This document shows, piece by piece, positions 47,562-59,868 of a stretch of DNA of 64,000 bases (position 1 is its first letter; every line of letters begins with the position of its first letter). Both the position numbers and the translations under genes were made by a program. The notes beneath the pieces were generated by a model. The model saw nothing but the letters and a program-made list of their open reading frames with translations. It searched no databases and had not been told where the DNA came from. Origin of the DNA: Azolla caroliniana (Eukaryota; Polypodiophyta); contig JBHGNT010000009.1 in NCBI GenBank assembly GCA_043228905.1, positions 2,170,001-2,234,000 of the forward strand. Direction: 5' to 3'.

Positions 47562-48323
47562 ATGAATCGTCAGCTTCTTCTTCTTCGCAGAGCGCCATTG
47601 TTAATGCTAAACCATGTCAATAAGCATTCACCATTTCCGTCATTATTATTACCATTAGAATCAGAATGCCAAGTCAAAGCATCCTCATTGTATGCATTTC
47701 GGCATTTTCATGGCACTCTACTGGCAAATGGAGTCGCATCAAAGCTTAATGAAGCTCAATCCGATGTATCAGAAGAGATTGTAGATCAATCAAGGAAACA
47801 AAAAGACAAAATAGAGAAACCAAGAAAACAAGAAGATAATGTTGACACATCAAAACCAGCCGATTTTAATCCTTCCACATTTGATCCTTCAGAGTCACGA
47901 AGTATTCCTTCTGAAAAAATTCTTCAAATTGTTGACGAAATTGCAAATTTGACTCTGCTTGAAGCCTCAGATTTATCTTATCTTTTGAAGAAGAAACTTG
48001 GTCTTCCTGATTCAGCTATGCCTTATTATGGAGGTATGGGCGGAGGTCAAGGAGGAGGAGGCCCTACTTCTTCTTCTGCTGCTGAAGAAGAAGAGAAAAA
48101 ACCTGAAAAGACCAACTTTGACATTAGACTCGAGAAATTTGATGCTTCTTCGAAGATCAAAGTTATCAAAGAAGTTCGAACTTTTACTTCTCTCGGATTG
48201 AAAGAAGCCAAAGAATTAGTTGAGAAACTTCCAGCAATACTTAAGAAAGGTGTCTTGAAAGAAGAAGCTGATCAAATCATCGAGAAGCTAAAGGCTATTG
48301 GAGCTTCGGCTGTTCTAGAGTAG
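47562..48323 (+). CDS. Mitochondrial ribosomal protein bL12m (L7/L12)
   Basis: Protein of the mitochondrial large-subunit stalk that recruits translation factors. The ATG at 47562 gives MNRQLLLLRRAP, a basic, Ser/Leu-rich presequence typical of a mitochondrial transit peptide, and 253 residues in all. The reading frame is open further 5' only without an ATG. After a charged Lys/Glu-rich linker (about 65-95) comes the dimerisation domain (about 116-148, ILQIVDEIANLTLLEASDL). A Gly/Ala-rich, acidic hinge follows (about 155-180), then the factor-binding C-terminal domain (about 183-253, FDIRLEKFDASSKIKVIKEVR, GLKEAKELVEKLP, EEADQIIEKLKAIGASAVLE). The coding part has no intron. A leader intron is plausible, with donor CAG|GTACTT at 47317/47318 and an acceptor at 47449 or later. 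Mitochondrial rather than plastid location is inferred from the linker and presequence. Confidence 0.9.
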   Translation: MNRQLLLLRRAPLLMLNHVNKHSPFPSLLLPLESECQVKASSLYAFRHFHGTLLANGVASKLNEAQSDVSEEIVDQSRKQKDKIEKPRKQEDNVDTSKPADFNPSTFDPSESRSIPSEKILQIVDEIANLTLLEASDLSYLLKKKLGLPDSAMPYYGGMGGGQGGGGPTSSSAAEEEEKKPEKTNFDIRLEKFDASSKIKVIKEVRTFTSLGLKEAKELVEKLPAILKKGVLKEEADQIIEKLKAIGASAVLE

Positions 48324-49260
48324 CAACATGGAATCAAGTACTTTGAGAAATCATAAGAGAACCGTAAGCAAGTCTTGAGAGATAAAAAGGGTTTTGGAAT
48401 GATCGATGATCAAAATTCTGGATTAGGTTAGTAAGACATCATTTAATTGTTGAGGTTTTTCATGGATGCTTTTATGTAACATGTTTTCTACTCATTATGA
48501 TGATCATTGATGAGTAGTTTTTACTTAGCCTTTCATGTTAGCAGTGGAAATTACATAAATTGTGTGTTCCTTGTGCGGAGGGGATCGGATCCTTTGGAAA
48601 TGATTTGGATCCAGTTTTGCCATTAATAAAATTGCAAATATTAGCAAAATTTGTTTTGCTTCCTCTTACAATTCGATTTGATTTTTTCTTTACAATGTAT
48701 TATGCATTTGAATATAATGGGTATGAAATAAATCCATCATTCTTATACAAGGTATGACAATGATATAGTGTAATGTAGATGAAATGCCCAGAGAAGAAAC
48801 TAGTTATTCTGTTTTGTTCTATGTTCGTTTTTTGTTCTCTGATTGGATCTATGTGAAGTTTTATGGGGAGCCTACATTTTGATTACGTGTGTTACATTTT
48901 TTATTTAAATACTGGCTGTTGGTAAAATGGAAATTTTAAAGTTATCATTTGTCTTATGGTCTTACAACACTGGAAGGGATTTGGTGAGTTTTGTTTTTTT
49001 CAAGTATCTTTATATGATCTGGCTTGGATTTGTGTCTTTCTGATATTTATGATTTATGAATTTGGGGATATGCCACATGTGGCAATTATATTTGCCATTC
49101 ATAGGCAGTGCTTTGTAGAGCTTTCGACTCTGATATCTGGTTTGAACTTAAAAGATGATGTATTTATTCAATTGATAATGATAAACATAAAAAGCAAAAG
49201 CTTTCAAGCAGCAATTTAGGATTTGCTTTCAAGCAGCAATTTAGGAGTATTTTGTTAACT

Positions 49261-49294
49261 CATCTCTCTTTTGACAGCTTTCAAAAGAGAGATG
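49261..49294. repeat. Perfect 14-bp inverted repeat (hairpin)
   Basis: CATCTCTCTTTTGA at 49261-49274 and its exact reverse complement at 49281-49294, loop of 6 nt. Just upstream, 'ctttcaagcagcaatttagga' occurs twice in a row (about 49200-49246). Confidence 0.9.
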
Positions 49295-49694
49295 ATTAAA
49301 CTTATAATTGATGAAATAGCACATTCATATTAAAAGTGGACAAAATAACCATATAATTGCTCAAATAACTTTTTTTTAGGGTTGATAAAGGGCATTTGTG
49401 GAGATAGCAAAAACTAGGGAATAAACTAAAGCCCTGGGTAATTCTTGTGGATTTCTTTTCAAATAATACAAGCACATTAAATTTGCACAGTTGTAGACGA
49501 TCTTTTAGGTATGTTTTTTAATGGGGTTTCACATGTCATGTAGTTATAAACAACACATGACTGTCTTTGGCTTTGTATCTGCAGTGAGGAATTGTTGATA
49601 AGACAAAGAAATAGCCAACATTAGTGAATGAGTTCTCTTTACATTGCAAAAAAAAATCTTCATGTCATCCTCTTGAGTCTTGTTACATTATAGA

Positions 49695-49925
49695 AAATCA
49701 AAATATAACCAAAATTTATGCATTTTAGTTTCATTCTGAATTGTAATTGATTCCTGAGTGATTATATTCTGTTAGTAGCATATGATGTGTTTTGGTGGGT
49801 TTATTTTTGCATTTCCAAAACATACGCATTTTAATTTCATTTTGAATTGTAATTGATTCCTGAGTGATTATATTCTGTTAGCAGCGTATGATGTGTATTG
49901 GTGGGTTTATTATTGCATTTGTATT
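49695..49925. repeat. Tandem duplication, about 106-bp unit
   Basis: 'attctgaattgtaattgattcctgagtgattatattctgttag' followed by 'tatgatgtg..ttggtgggttta' occurs twice, with few differences. Confidence 0.9.
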
Positions 49926-50770
49926 TTACATCTGCCATTTGGATGTGTTTTGCAGCTTATTCTGACAATGAAGAAAATGTTCAGATCATGAGGGAATATC
50001 ATTGCCTTCATATTTTAGCTTGGAGCATACTTGAATTGAATTGATTTCTAGTAAAACGTACCTAAAGTGGTCATTTGACTATTTACATCTTTCCCTCACT
50101 ACATTTAGTGTAAGTATCGTCTTACAAGTAATTGTAGTGAGTGTTATTTCAGATGATAAATGATATACATGAACTCAAAATACTTTTAAGTTTTGACAAT
50201 TAAAGTGTCTTTAGAACAATCAATTAAATTTTTTTCACCGCCCTTACAAATCAGAGAATTTAGATTTTGGTTTGAGGTCACAAACATATAAGTTGCTTCT
50301 GATTATAAAAAAATGGATCATGACCTACAATACAATGCAATCAAATGAATTTACTAATGATGCCTTAGCCAAAAAAATGATACTCAATTTCATATAATGG
50401 GATAAAGGTCAAAAGTCTCTCGGGTGTTTTTTACTCAAACCATGTTTACATGAAGCTTTCAAAAGACAAATCATTAAATGCATGAAGATGGGATTCTTCA
50501 AGATCCATAACTGATAAGAAACAATAGGATATTATTTATAACTGATGAAAATATGACAAATGGGGTGCTAAAAAAGATGATATGAAGATTTAATGCAAAT
50601 TATCACATCATGAAGAATGGTATGATATCTGGTAGAAATAGGGATTATTTAAAGATGTTGCTTATATTCAATTATATGAGGCTTGGAGAGGTCATAAATT
50701 GTAGGGATATCAATGATTGTGAGAATAAGTTTTGATAAACACGTATATGTATAAATGACATGAAGATTTG

Positions 50771-51028
50771 ACACATAGGGATGATGAATAAGGGTACTAC
50801 AAAGACCACTTCTTTCATTCAAATTATATACTTATGAAGCTTACAAAAGACATGAGGCTAGATGGAATGGTTTAGTTAGATACATACCGAAGAATGTGGT
50901 GATATAGGGATGATGAATAAGGGTACTACAAAGACCACTTCTTTCATTCAAATTATATACTTATGAAGCTTACAAAAGACATGAGGCTAGATGGAATGGT
51001 TTAGTTAGATACATACTGAATAATGTGG
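50771..51028. repeat. Tandem duplication, 129-bp unit
   Basis: The copies start at about 50775 and 50904 and are nearly identical through 'tagttagatacatac'. Confidence 0.93.
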
Positions 51029-51110
51029 TGATCAAAACTCATGTTCCGATAGAATCCGGCAAAGGGAACTGAGATGTGATACAAAATGGGGGGATTCTGA
51101 TGACAAAAGA

Positions 51111-51674
51111 TCATTTAAGTTTGCAAGTGAAGTTACGGGGTGTGCGGATAGCACAAGTGGAGACATAGTTCCGAACAAGCGAAGAGGTGGAGGTACCGCC
51201 CACGGATATGAGTATCTGGCACATGCATGAAAGTGAGAGAGAAGTAACTAGGGACCTCATGCCTGAGCAACATAGTGCCGAAGGCTTGGATTGAAGACTG
51301 CCAGATGTCACACAAGGAAGAACAAAAGTGAGAGCTTGGTTTTGATCACTACAATAGCTTCCACTTGTCGGCATCGACAATGACCAAGGAAGGCTCCTTC
51401 TTTCGGAGCTCTTCGAGATAGAGCCAAGTGATCTCCTCCAATTACTACCACTAGTAGTGATAATGTGTGGAGATGATTTAGATGCCTCTTCACTTGAAGA
51501 AATTGGTACTGCATTTAAGACTAGTGGCCCTTTGTCACTACCATAATGGGTTAAATCGATGGTCGAGATCGAAGCAACATCACTGTCGATCAAACGGTTG
51601 GTTTCTTCGCGGACAGATGAGGCCCCTTCTACCACAACCATCACCATCACGAAGATCCACTGCTTGATAAACAT
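51111..51674 (-). CDS. Possible small secreted protein, 187 aa, unrecognised
   Basis: Uninterrupted 187-codon frame starting MFIKQWIFVMVMVVVEG, a good hydrophobic signal sequence, followed by a Ser-rich, low-complexity, charged region without a known domain. Upstream on the same strand is a pyrimidine-rich stretch ending in a long (CT)n/(GA)n tract at 51813-51857 that could be leader or promoter. The C-terminal half is compositionally odd (Ser, Thr, Cys) and may be intron or non-coding read-through, as other frames are also open here. I do not recognise the family. It may be a real short secreted peptide precursor or a chance frame. Confidence 0.33.
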   Translation of the reverse strand: MFIKQWIFVMVMVVVEGASSVREETNRLIDSDVASISTIDLTHYGSDKGPLVLNAVPISSSEEASKSSPHIITTSGSNWRRSLGSISKSSERRSLPWSLSMPTSGSYCSDQNQALTFVLPCVTSGSLQSKPSALCCSGMRSLVTSLSLSCMCQILISVGGTSTSSLVRNYVSTCAIRTPRNFTCKLK

Positions 51675-51812
51675 TGTTGTTATCCTTTGTACCTTTAAGG
51701 AGTTACTTGCACACCTTCACTAGAACCCCAACTAGTAGAAAAGAAAGAGAGCTGTCCTTTTCTTCCTTTCTTTGTTTTTGGTATTTATGTTTCTTCAGCC
51801 CACAGTTTTAGT

Positions 51813-51857
<45 letters not shown>
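51813..51857. repeat. (GA)n microsatellite
   Basis: About 45 bp of uninterrupted GA. Confidence 0.97.
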
Positions 51858-51860
<3 letters not shown>

Positions 51861-53039
51861 GTTTTGTTTGTGATGTTCATATGGTATATGTAGTGTATGA
51901 AGGCATTTCATTTTCCATCCTAGACCTTACCTACCACTCAACAAACCCTGCATATGCATTTCTATCTATCTAACCTATCCTATCCATATCTCCTAGATTT
52001 GGGTCTACAACCCTCCATAGATAAATATAGATATAGATAGATAGATGGTTTGCTATAGACGTGTCATGGCTCGTCACAAGCTTCACGAGTTTGTGAAAAT
52101 AAATCACTTACATGTTTGCACGACAACTTTCCGAGCTTGTTACGGGAATCTCTGTGAAGGGATGCCGTTTCGACCATGAAACACACAAACACACACAAAA
52201 GATACACATTAGGAAAGAGTTTTAACAAACAAGTGCCACGTTGCCCCCACTAAACTTTGTGCACGTATTGATGATTGACTTGCTAATATTCATTGCTACC
52301 CTTAGCATTTTTCAATATCATCATAGTATACCTTGGGTAAAAACAAAATATTGGATTTACGGTACTTGGTTTTGCATACTTTTATTGTTTTGCAAAATCA
52401 TATTTCCTTGTGTATTTTGATTCTATGTTAATTAAGAATGCATATTAATGATCGGATAATTAGTTCACTAATCACAAGAATAATAACATTGGTGCTAACA
52501 TGGTGCTAAAACTAATTCAAATAGAGATGTCTTGCACTTTGGTCTCATTACACATCGTGTCATACGTATTCTTCCACTTGTTTCTTGTGTACATCAAATT
52601 AATTAAATACTCAAAATGCGGAACTTTTTTCAACCAGTCTTAAGCTTATGAGCTTTTTGTAGATTAAAAATGAAGAATTAGAAGCGTATAATAGTTCTTC
52701 TTTCTTTCTTTCATAATTTGCTTAGTGGCTCCACTTTACCTCCAAGAGCCCAACCTTGTTCAAGCTAGATTTTTATTTTATTTTATTTATAAAAGATTTT
52801 CTTCAATAGTATTAAGAACAAAACGCCTGAAGGCTACAACTTGAACCTAGCTACCAAGAAGGTTACAACTTTCTTTATACACTGATATAAAATACGAGGA
52901 TGTTTACATTTGTTGATATTCAAAGAGTCCATGGAAGTCGATATTGTCATTGAGGCTCTTGAGCTACCATTGTAAACAGGGGCACCTTTTTCCATAAGTA
53001 GAGAAGCTTTTTCCTTTTCTTGATCATAGTATCTGGGGA

Positions 53040-54323
53040 ACCCTGCATATTGTCATACTGACCGCGGACTACAGTTAGCAAGTTCTCCCATAACTCAAAC
53101 AACACATTGGAGAGATGAATGTCTACCCCATCATAAAGTCATTTACTTCGATATTTCCATAATACCCATAATGTTATTGTGGACATAGTTTTCCAAATTT
53201 GGACGGATCACACCTGCTTTCGAGGTTGCTGGAAAGGACTAACTAATATCAATCTTCCATTATGTATTGTTATTGCCACATGAACATCGTTTGCCTCATA
53301 CAACATTAAACTTGAGTGTAATACTCCCCACATCGTTGATCCCCATGATAATAAGCAACCTACATTTATTGTTAGGAATAAAGACACGACTTTCTTCCAT
53401 ACTTGTTGAGCAAAAGAACAAGACCATAAGACATGCTTGGTAGTCTCTTGAGGTTCATGGCAAATGGCTCATTGCCGCAAATTGGGTGTCACATTCCCTT
53501 TCAATGCATGACCAACTGGTAGAGCCATATGCACTAATAACCATCGAAAGAGAATAAATTTAGTTGGCCCCTTGAATGACCATATCCATTTCCAATAGGT
53601 TCTCAAATGCAAAGTGGAAACACCCCAATTGGTCCAATGTTTTTGAGCCGTTGGTATCTTTCCATTATGAGAGAGCAGTAATGATCTTCCAAGTTTTACT
53701 GAGTACTGAAAAAAGGGGACCTTTACGATCTTTTTCCCCAAGGAGTGTGACCAAAGCCAACCCCCTGGATCCCATGTTAATCTTGCAACAGGATCTTTTG
53801 AATATAACCACATGATATCACACATATGAGCAATTGATGGATAAGGATCAAGGATCCATTTCTTTCCGGTTTTAGCAACCACTCTAACTGGTGCACTTTG
53901 TAAGTCCTGTAGATAATTGCAATCAACGGTATAAGATTGCAATCTATTGTTGTCTAGGACCTGAAAATAAGACACGCGCCCATTAGGTGAAACACCCTTA
54001 ACAACCATCAATCTATCATTTGCGAAGCATCCAAACCATAGATGTTCCTGCCTTGGTTGGAAGGTTGTTAAAAATGAAGAATATGTTATTGATAAGGTAG
54101 CTGTCATTATCTTGGCACCATGAACTGATTGTAGATGTACAAGTCGATCTTCTTGTGACATTCGTTGAAACCGAGTCCACGTTCTTACAGATGCAGCTAT
54201 GTTCAAGCTAGATTTAGTAGTGTTAACAAAATTATATTTCATAATATAGCCAAAGTTCCCACCCCAATTAAAATTATCAATATAAATCGTTTGAATTGGA
54301 AAAAGTTCCACCTTTCCCTCCAA
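53040..54323 (-). mobile_element. Retroelement-like ORF with RVT zinc-finger-like domain (copy 2, best preserved)
   Basis: A 284-codon minus-strand frame (54323-53469), continued past a stop by about 300 bp of coding-like sequence. The first 190 residues match no domain I know (FNWGGNFGYIMKYNFVN, LWFGCFANDRLMVVKG, GKKWILDPYPS). The last part reads YWKWIWSFKGPTKFILFRWLL. After the stop comes AICHEPQETTKHVLWSCSFAQQVWKKV. This C..C.......H....C pattern, with the aromatic WKW lead-in, matches the zinc-binding domain found after plant non-LTR reverse transcriptases. The N-terminal part also aligns in order with the copy at 11060-12115, so it is part of the element. No RT palm motif or polyA tail was seen. 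It may be a LINE derivative or a distinct element. Confidence 0.6.
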
Positions 54324-54351
54324 GTTCCTAAAACCTTGTCAAACTTTTAAC

Positions 54352-55085
54352 ATTTAGGTCCATTAGCAAATTGAAAGGTCATCCATCATGTTGGTTGGTA
54401 TCACACACATGCCTCGACATGACCATGGTTTCTATGGTTAAATCCAACGCTATACGAGTTTGTTATGCAGTTTTTCATCATTGACCAATGTGATATGGTG
54501 TCAATGCATCATTCTCTCACTAACCGAATCTTTGAAAATGTATAAACGAACAATTTATGCTTGAAATGTTAGAAAGTGATATGTTCATGACTTACATTTG
54601 GGTATAGTAGTTAAAGGTTGTTGAACAACCTAATGGGTGGTTCTTGTTCTAGTGTTTGATTCATTCTTCACATAAGTTAAGATTTTTATAAGTTTCTATT
54701 GACCAACAATATACATCAATATTTAGGTGCATTTGCAAATTGGACATGCCCCACCACAACCATTGTTTTTGTTGGTCAAGCCAATGCTACACGACGTTGT
54801 CTTGCAAATGTTCATCATTGATAAATAAACACGGTACAATGTTAACACACTATGCTCTCAATAACCTAAACGTCGGAATATATACATATACAATTCATGC
54901 TTGAAATTTCAGAAATCGATAAATTCATGACCCACATTTTGGGATAGCATTAAAAGGTTGTCGAACAACCTAATAGGTGATTGTCACCTTCAATCTAAAG
55001 GCATTCTAGTGTTTGATTGAGTCTTCATATAAGTTAAGAATTGTAAGTTTCCATACACTAGCAATGTGGACACCCTTTTACACTA
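54352..55085. repeat. Tandem duplication, about 369-bp unit, degenerate
   Basis: 'atttaggt.cat' begins at 54352 and 54721. Both copies continue with 'gccaa/caacgctacacga', 'ttcatcattga', 'ttcatgac..acat', 'gaacaacctaat.ggtg' and 'gtgtttgatt.a.tcttcatataagttaag'. The repeat lies just beyond the 5' end of the minus-strand element ORF. Confidence 0.7.
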
Positions 55086-55089
55086 TGTA

Positions 55090-58000
55090 CAACTTGAGTT
55101 TAAATCATTCATTTTGTGTGAGCCATTGGCTCTTAAGATGTATGCACTATTGTTTGGTTATGTATGCATTGTTGTTTAGTAGTTAGAGAAATTCCTGCAA
55201 TTCTATTTAAATTACATACATTATGTGTTCAATGTAGGAGCTTGGATTCATAGGATTGCACTTCTAAATGCTAAAAAGCTCTTAGACCACATGCACATAA
55301 AACAAATGGAAAAGAACCATCTAAGCTAGTGTCTCAAGATCTTTTTATATAATATAGAAATGGTTTTTACCGAAGTACTACCATTAGAGGTCTCCTTGGT
55401 TTGTCCTTTGGAATGATCTTAGTTTATGGCAACGACATGGTATATGTATTTGCTTTTTTGAATGCTAGCAACATAGCAAACTTTGTACTATGATGGATTC
55501 TTGTAATAGATGTGTTATTTTTTCGACACTTATTTTGTGGGTTGATTTCTAACATCATTCCATTACCTTGGGATTAGACACCGTAATTGGCAATGGGATC
55601 ACACAACATGTAAAAGTAGCCTTATGTTAACTTCCCATAAGCAGTATGTAAAGATGTTCGTGCCAAGTGATAAGTTGTTGTATAAGTAACATTTCATATT
55701 ATGAAGGTTGTGGTGCACAACATTATGTTTGATGGGTAGTGATATTGTGAGTTTGAACAAGCCTTTGGTCACTTTAAATGATGACCTCTTCAAAACTTCC
55801 CATCCAAGGAGGAATATCTTCAATACCATACATAAAGAAATCATCCTCATATATAAACTTTTGAGAAAGACATGCCATGAAGTATTTAAAGAAGATGTAT
55901 TGATGTGTAGTAGGGCCCCCTTTTTGGCGTTAGTCCTTAACTAGTGAGAGCAACAACAATGACCTTGACTTTTTGCAAGTCACCACCTACTTCGTTTACA
56001 AATCTTAATATGTCTAGAGACTTTATGCTAAAAAAATTCAAGGCCTTTTTATCCTAAAAGTCTCAAAATTTAGCTTCTCAACCTCTCTACCCTCCCATTT
56101 CAAAATTGCAAAGGTGATTTTCAAATAAAGCAATTGCAAATGATGGAAATTACGCTCATATACAATTATGGTAATTGTTGAAAAAACAAAAAAACAAATC
56201 ACTCGTTCTAATGAATCTTAGGAAAATAAAACTTCCCCTGGTAAAAACTTAATAAGCAAATTGTCCAATAAAAAAAGAAAAGGAAAAACACAAAATGCAT
56301 AAGAAAAAAAGAAACCAAACAAATTAGGAATAATAAAATTTATGCTCGATATGGGAAAAAATCCAACATGGCCTAGGGGTTTTCTTTGTTTCCCAAGGGT
56401 CTACATGTCTTCGCAATCCTCTCTCCAACAATTAAATGGTTCCTTCCTATCTCTTTGGGGATTTGCTAGGGTTATTTGGGGAATGACAAAAACATAGTGG
56501 CATTGGAGAAAATATCAAAGACTCATTGGCACTTCATAGTTTTTTTTGTTTGTGTGCGCGCGCTGGTGTGTGGTGATGTTTGTATATGAATTATTGCTTG
56601 GTGTTAATTTGTCTATCACTTTCCATTTTTCCAATATATATCAAGACACCTCTTTAAGTGTTTGAGAGGACTTAGGAATTGACGTGAACACAAAATAGTG
56701 ACATTTCATGTTAATGTTTGGGTAGATACACCCAAAGATGCATATATAAATGAAAGGCCGATAAAATTTCCATAAGGAAAGATCATAAGTAGGAACCCAT
56801 GGAGGAGGTAAATTATTCTCTCTTTTGACAAGTGTATAATAGGAAGGAACACAATGTGTATCAATATCTTTTTTGACATTGGTAAAAGCATATGCAAGAC
56901 AATGTTAATGTAACTTCATAAACTAAGTCTCCCTAAGATTGTTATTAAACCAAGAGTTGTTCAAATGGGTAAATATTAGAAGTAGCCATAGTTGTTGATA
57001 TGGACAATATAAAAAATGTGCCCAATGAAGAAATAATACAATACTTCTTGTTTAGATTGTTAAAACCGAGAGTTGTTTAGAAAACGGTAATATGCCCAAT
57101 ATAAAAGTTAATACCAATCTTGAGAGTTTAAAGATTAACATAACTTGATAATCAACTTTGTAAAGACCATTTACGTTGAGTTAGCATTGTTCACTATACA
57201 TGGTGCAATTAACTACATATGATCCACACATATAATGGAACAATTTTCAATCTACTTTAACTTCTACCCTTTTAACAAGGGCAATGACGATATATCGGCA
57301 AAAAGACAAGGTTGGGGTCCAGATATAAAATATGCATGTCCAGTAATAATAGTGGGAATTGTCATTGATCTTTCCTCACGACCAAACCATGTCCTTTACA
57401 AGAAAGAGCAATTTTATGTATGTAAGGAAACATGAAGTCACTCATATCTATTTGACGTATTTAGAAGACAATCCCAATGACTTAGGTTGACAAAAAGTTT
57501 CTATTTATTTTATTTGATCAATTCTTGGAACAGTAAAGGTCTACTGACCTTATGTGAGCGTGTGCGCGTTTCCTTGAATATGTGTCGCAATTTTTTCTCA
57601 ACAACCTTTTCCTCATGATTTGACCTTTACGTGCTGAAGAGATGATCGCCCAATGTGATTGACTTCATTGACACTGCGTAGGCTTATGAGGCATTCTCTT
57701 GAGTCCAACATGTTATTAATGCCACTTGAGTCAAACGTGTTATTAGGGGAGGTTTAATAGCCTCTCTTAATTCAATTGGTGACACGGTTCCCCTTAGTAG
57801 TGACTTCCTATCAGCTTCATGCTCATACATGCGCCAATATGCAATTGACATGGCAATGTGTCTTATTACTGTCTTGTATTACATTGTCTATTATATTGGT
57901 TTTTTTTCACGAGCATTCTTAGTCTTAAAATCTTTTCGTAGGGTGAACCTAATGTGATGGCATACCCACTCGATGAAGTCCATTTTGTATCTTCCATATC

Positions 58001-58570
58001 TGTTATTTCTGTGCCGACATAAACAAATTTTTCGTTATAGTACTTTCTAATCGTGCATTAAGCAAATTTATTGTAGTTGTTTCTAATCACGCATTCAATT
58101 ATACTTTGGCTCTCTATATTTATGTGGGCAACTACATGCGTACCACTTCCCCTAGTCGAAGGCCATGCATTGCCACATTTTGTTGCTTGTGTACATAAGT
58201 GATGCGCTTCTCAGATTAGAAGTACATTATACGGTGATCACGACGAGTTGTGGATCGTCGTCATGGGCTAGGGCCTGTGAAGTGGATAAACAACTCGTCT
58301 TTTGCGCACATTAAAAATAAGCAGATCTATCTAGTGTCAAAGCAACAAGCAAGCACTATATCATGATACAGATATTGTGGTAGTCGATTCTAGTGTGGAA
58401 CGGATGGGGGGGAAAAAATGGTGCCCTTACTAGTCCCTCGGGTGCTCGCCAATGGCATGGACATGTCATTTGCCGTGAGGGTAACACACAAACCATTACA
58501 ATAATATGTATGCAAAGCACATGAAAGAACACCTAAAGAGAATCCTATTCCAACCGAGTGAGAATCTGGT
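55090..58570. other. Intergenic region, nothing recognised
   Basis: AT-rich; no frame with a recognisable domain. Confidence 0.4.
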
Positions 58571-58574
58571 CTCT

Positions 58575-58576
<2 letters not shown>

Positions 58577-58622
<46 letters not shown>
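58577..58622. repeat. (GA)n microsatellite
   Basis: About 46 bp of GA, about 340 bp upstream of the small gene at 58959. Confidence 0.97.
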
Positions 58623-58625
<3 letters not shown>

Positions 58626-58681
58626 GTGTGAAAGTCAAGCCAAGACTAATCGCCCCTATGGGCCCTGCCCAATCGATCATT

Positions 58682-58830
58682 AATGAATGTATGGATGCAT
58701 GTATGTGTATTATGTATGTATGTATGTATGAATGTATCTATATGTATGTATGTGTGTGTATGTATGAATGTATGGGTGTATGTGTGTATATGTATGCATG
58801 TATGTATAGATATTATATATATATGTATGT
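58682..58830. repeat. (TATG)n tetranucleotide repeat region
   Basis: TATGTATG units interspersed with TGTG and TATA. Frames rich in Met-Tyr-Val-Cys on the plus strand and His-Thr-Ile on the minus strand are artefacts of it. Confidence 0.95.
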
Positions 58831-58958
58831 ATGCGTATAAGACTTTAACAGAGAGGAAGGGAGACACAGAGAAGCAGACCTTAACGTTCTTTTTCTAGTG
58901 CTGCAGTGGAGAGTGAAGAACCATCATAATAATAATAATAATAATAATCTGCGGTACT

Positions 58959-59506
58959 ATGGCCAACCCTAGCCCTAATAATCAAGATGTGAAGAATAAA
59001 GACAAGAAGCCACCAGGTACACTCAAGATTCATTCATTTGGATCGATCCATCATCGATTTCTTTCACCTCTTCTAATCACTCATATTAATGCCATTCAAT
59101 TCAACAATCGATGTATTAATAGGTTATGTAATGCCATTCAATTGAGCCTGAAACAAAAGTGTAACTCACCTTCTGAAATCATTGATCCATCCCATATTTG
59201 TATGTCCTTTCTTTCATGAATGTTATGTACTTACTGGCATTTAATCATATTGGTTGGATTTGTGGAGGTTCATCGGTCGCTAAGGAGGGGACGAAAAGTA
59301 CAACAAAGCCAAATTTACCTCAAAAAAATGTGGGCTCGTCTGGATCGAAACCAAACCCCAAGGATATGGCAAAAGCAACCACTGATATTAAAAACACTGG
59401 CGGTAGTGGGAGCACTTCGAATCCACCTAATGGCTCCAAAAAGAATGATAAGGGACGAGGCCACATACTATCTGGTTTACCTAAGAAGGGCGGTACCAAT
59501 CTTTAA
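58959..59506 (+). CDS. Small basic, disordered protein, two exons, unrecognised
   Basis: Exon 1 is 58959-59016 (MANPSPNNQDVKNKDKKPPG, donor GTACAC) and exon 2 is 59268-59506 (acceptor TGGAG). The splice joins in phase to give 98 residues. The protein is rich in Lys, Gly, Ser, Pro, Asn and Thr with few hydrophobics, so it is expected to be intrinsically disordered. It has no signal peptide. The C-terminal stretch GRGHILSGLPKKGGTNL is the most sequence-complex part and may be the conserved motif. An ATA/ATT-type (TAA)n run sits 20 bp before the ATG. I do not recognise the family. The codon-like structure of exon 2 and clean splice signals support a real gene; an alternative is a chance frame. 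Confidence 0.55.
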
Positions 59507-59819
59507 TCGAACTTAGCAGGAGCTCTTGGTCACACTCCATCTTCATCAATGTCTACGCAGAAACATTTTTTATATCCTCAATTCTTTCACGGAGTCCATT
59601 TTATTCTGCTCAATTCATTCCTGTATTACGACAGGATCTCCTGTTTTTTTTGTTGTTATAAAAAAAACATCTGCAGATTTGCATAACAATTAGTGGATCC
59701 CATATATTAGAAATAAGCGTCTCAAAATAAGCTTCTCCTTGTTATGTTTGTTTGGGATGTTGATAAGGTTATAAGGTTTTCTTCAATTCTGTTTATATAT
59801 CTGTGTTTTGTTAGAAGAT

Positions 59820-59837
59820 ATACATGTATATGTACAT

Positions 59838-59868
<31 letters not shown>

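Larger units (their letters stand above)
48324..51100. other. Intergenic region with local duplications
   Basis: No gene recognised beyond the 3' end of bL12m. Listed separately are a perfect hairpin (49261-49294), a 106-bp duplication (49690-49920) and a 129-bp duplication (50771-51025). Confidence 0.45.

Noticed and set aside
58628-58898. Met-Tyr-Val-Cys frames
   Set aside because: Products of the TATG microsatellite.
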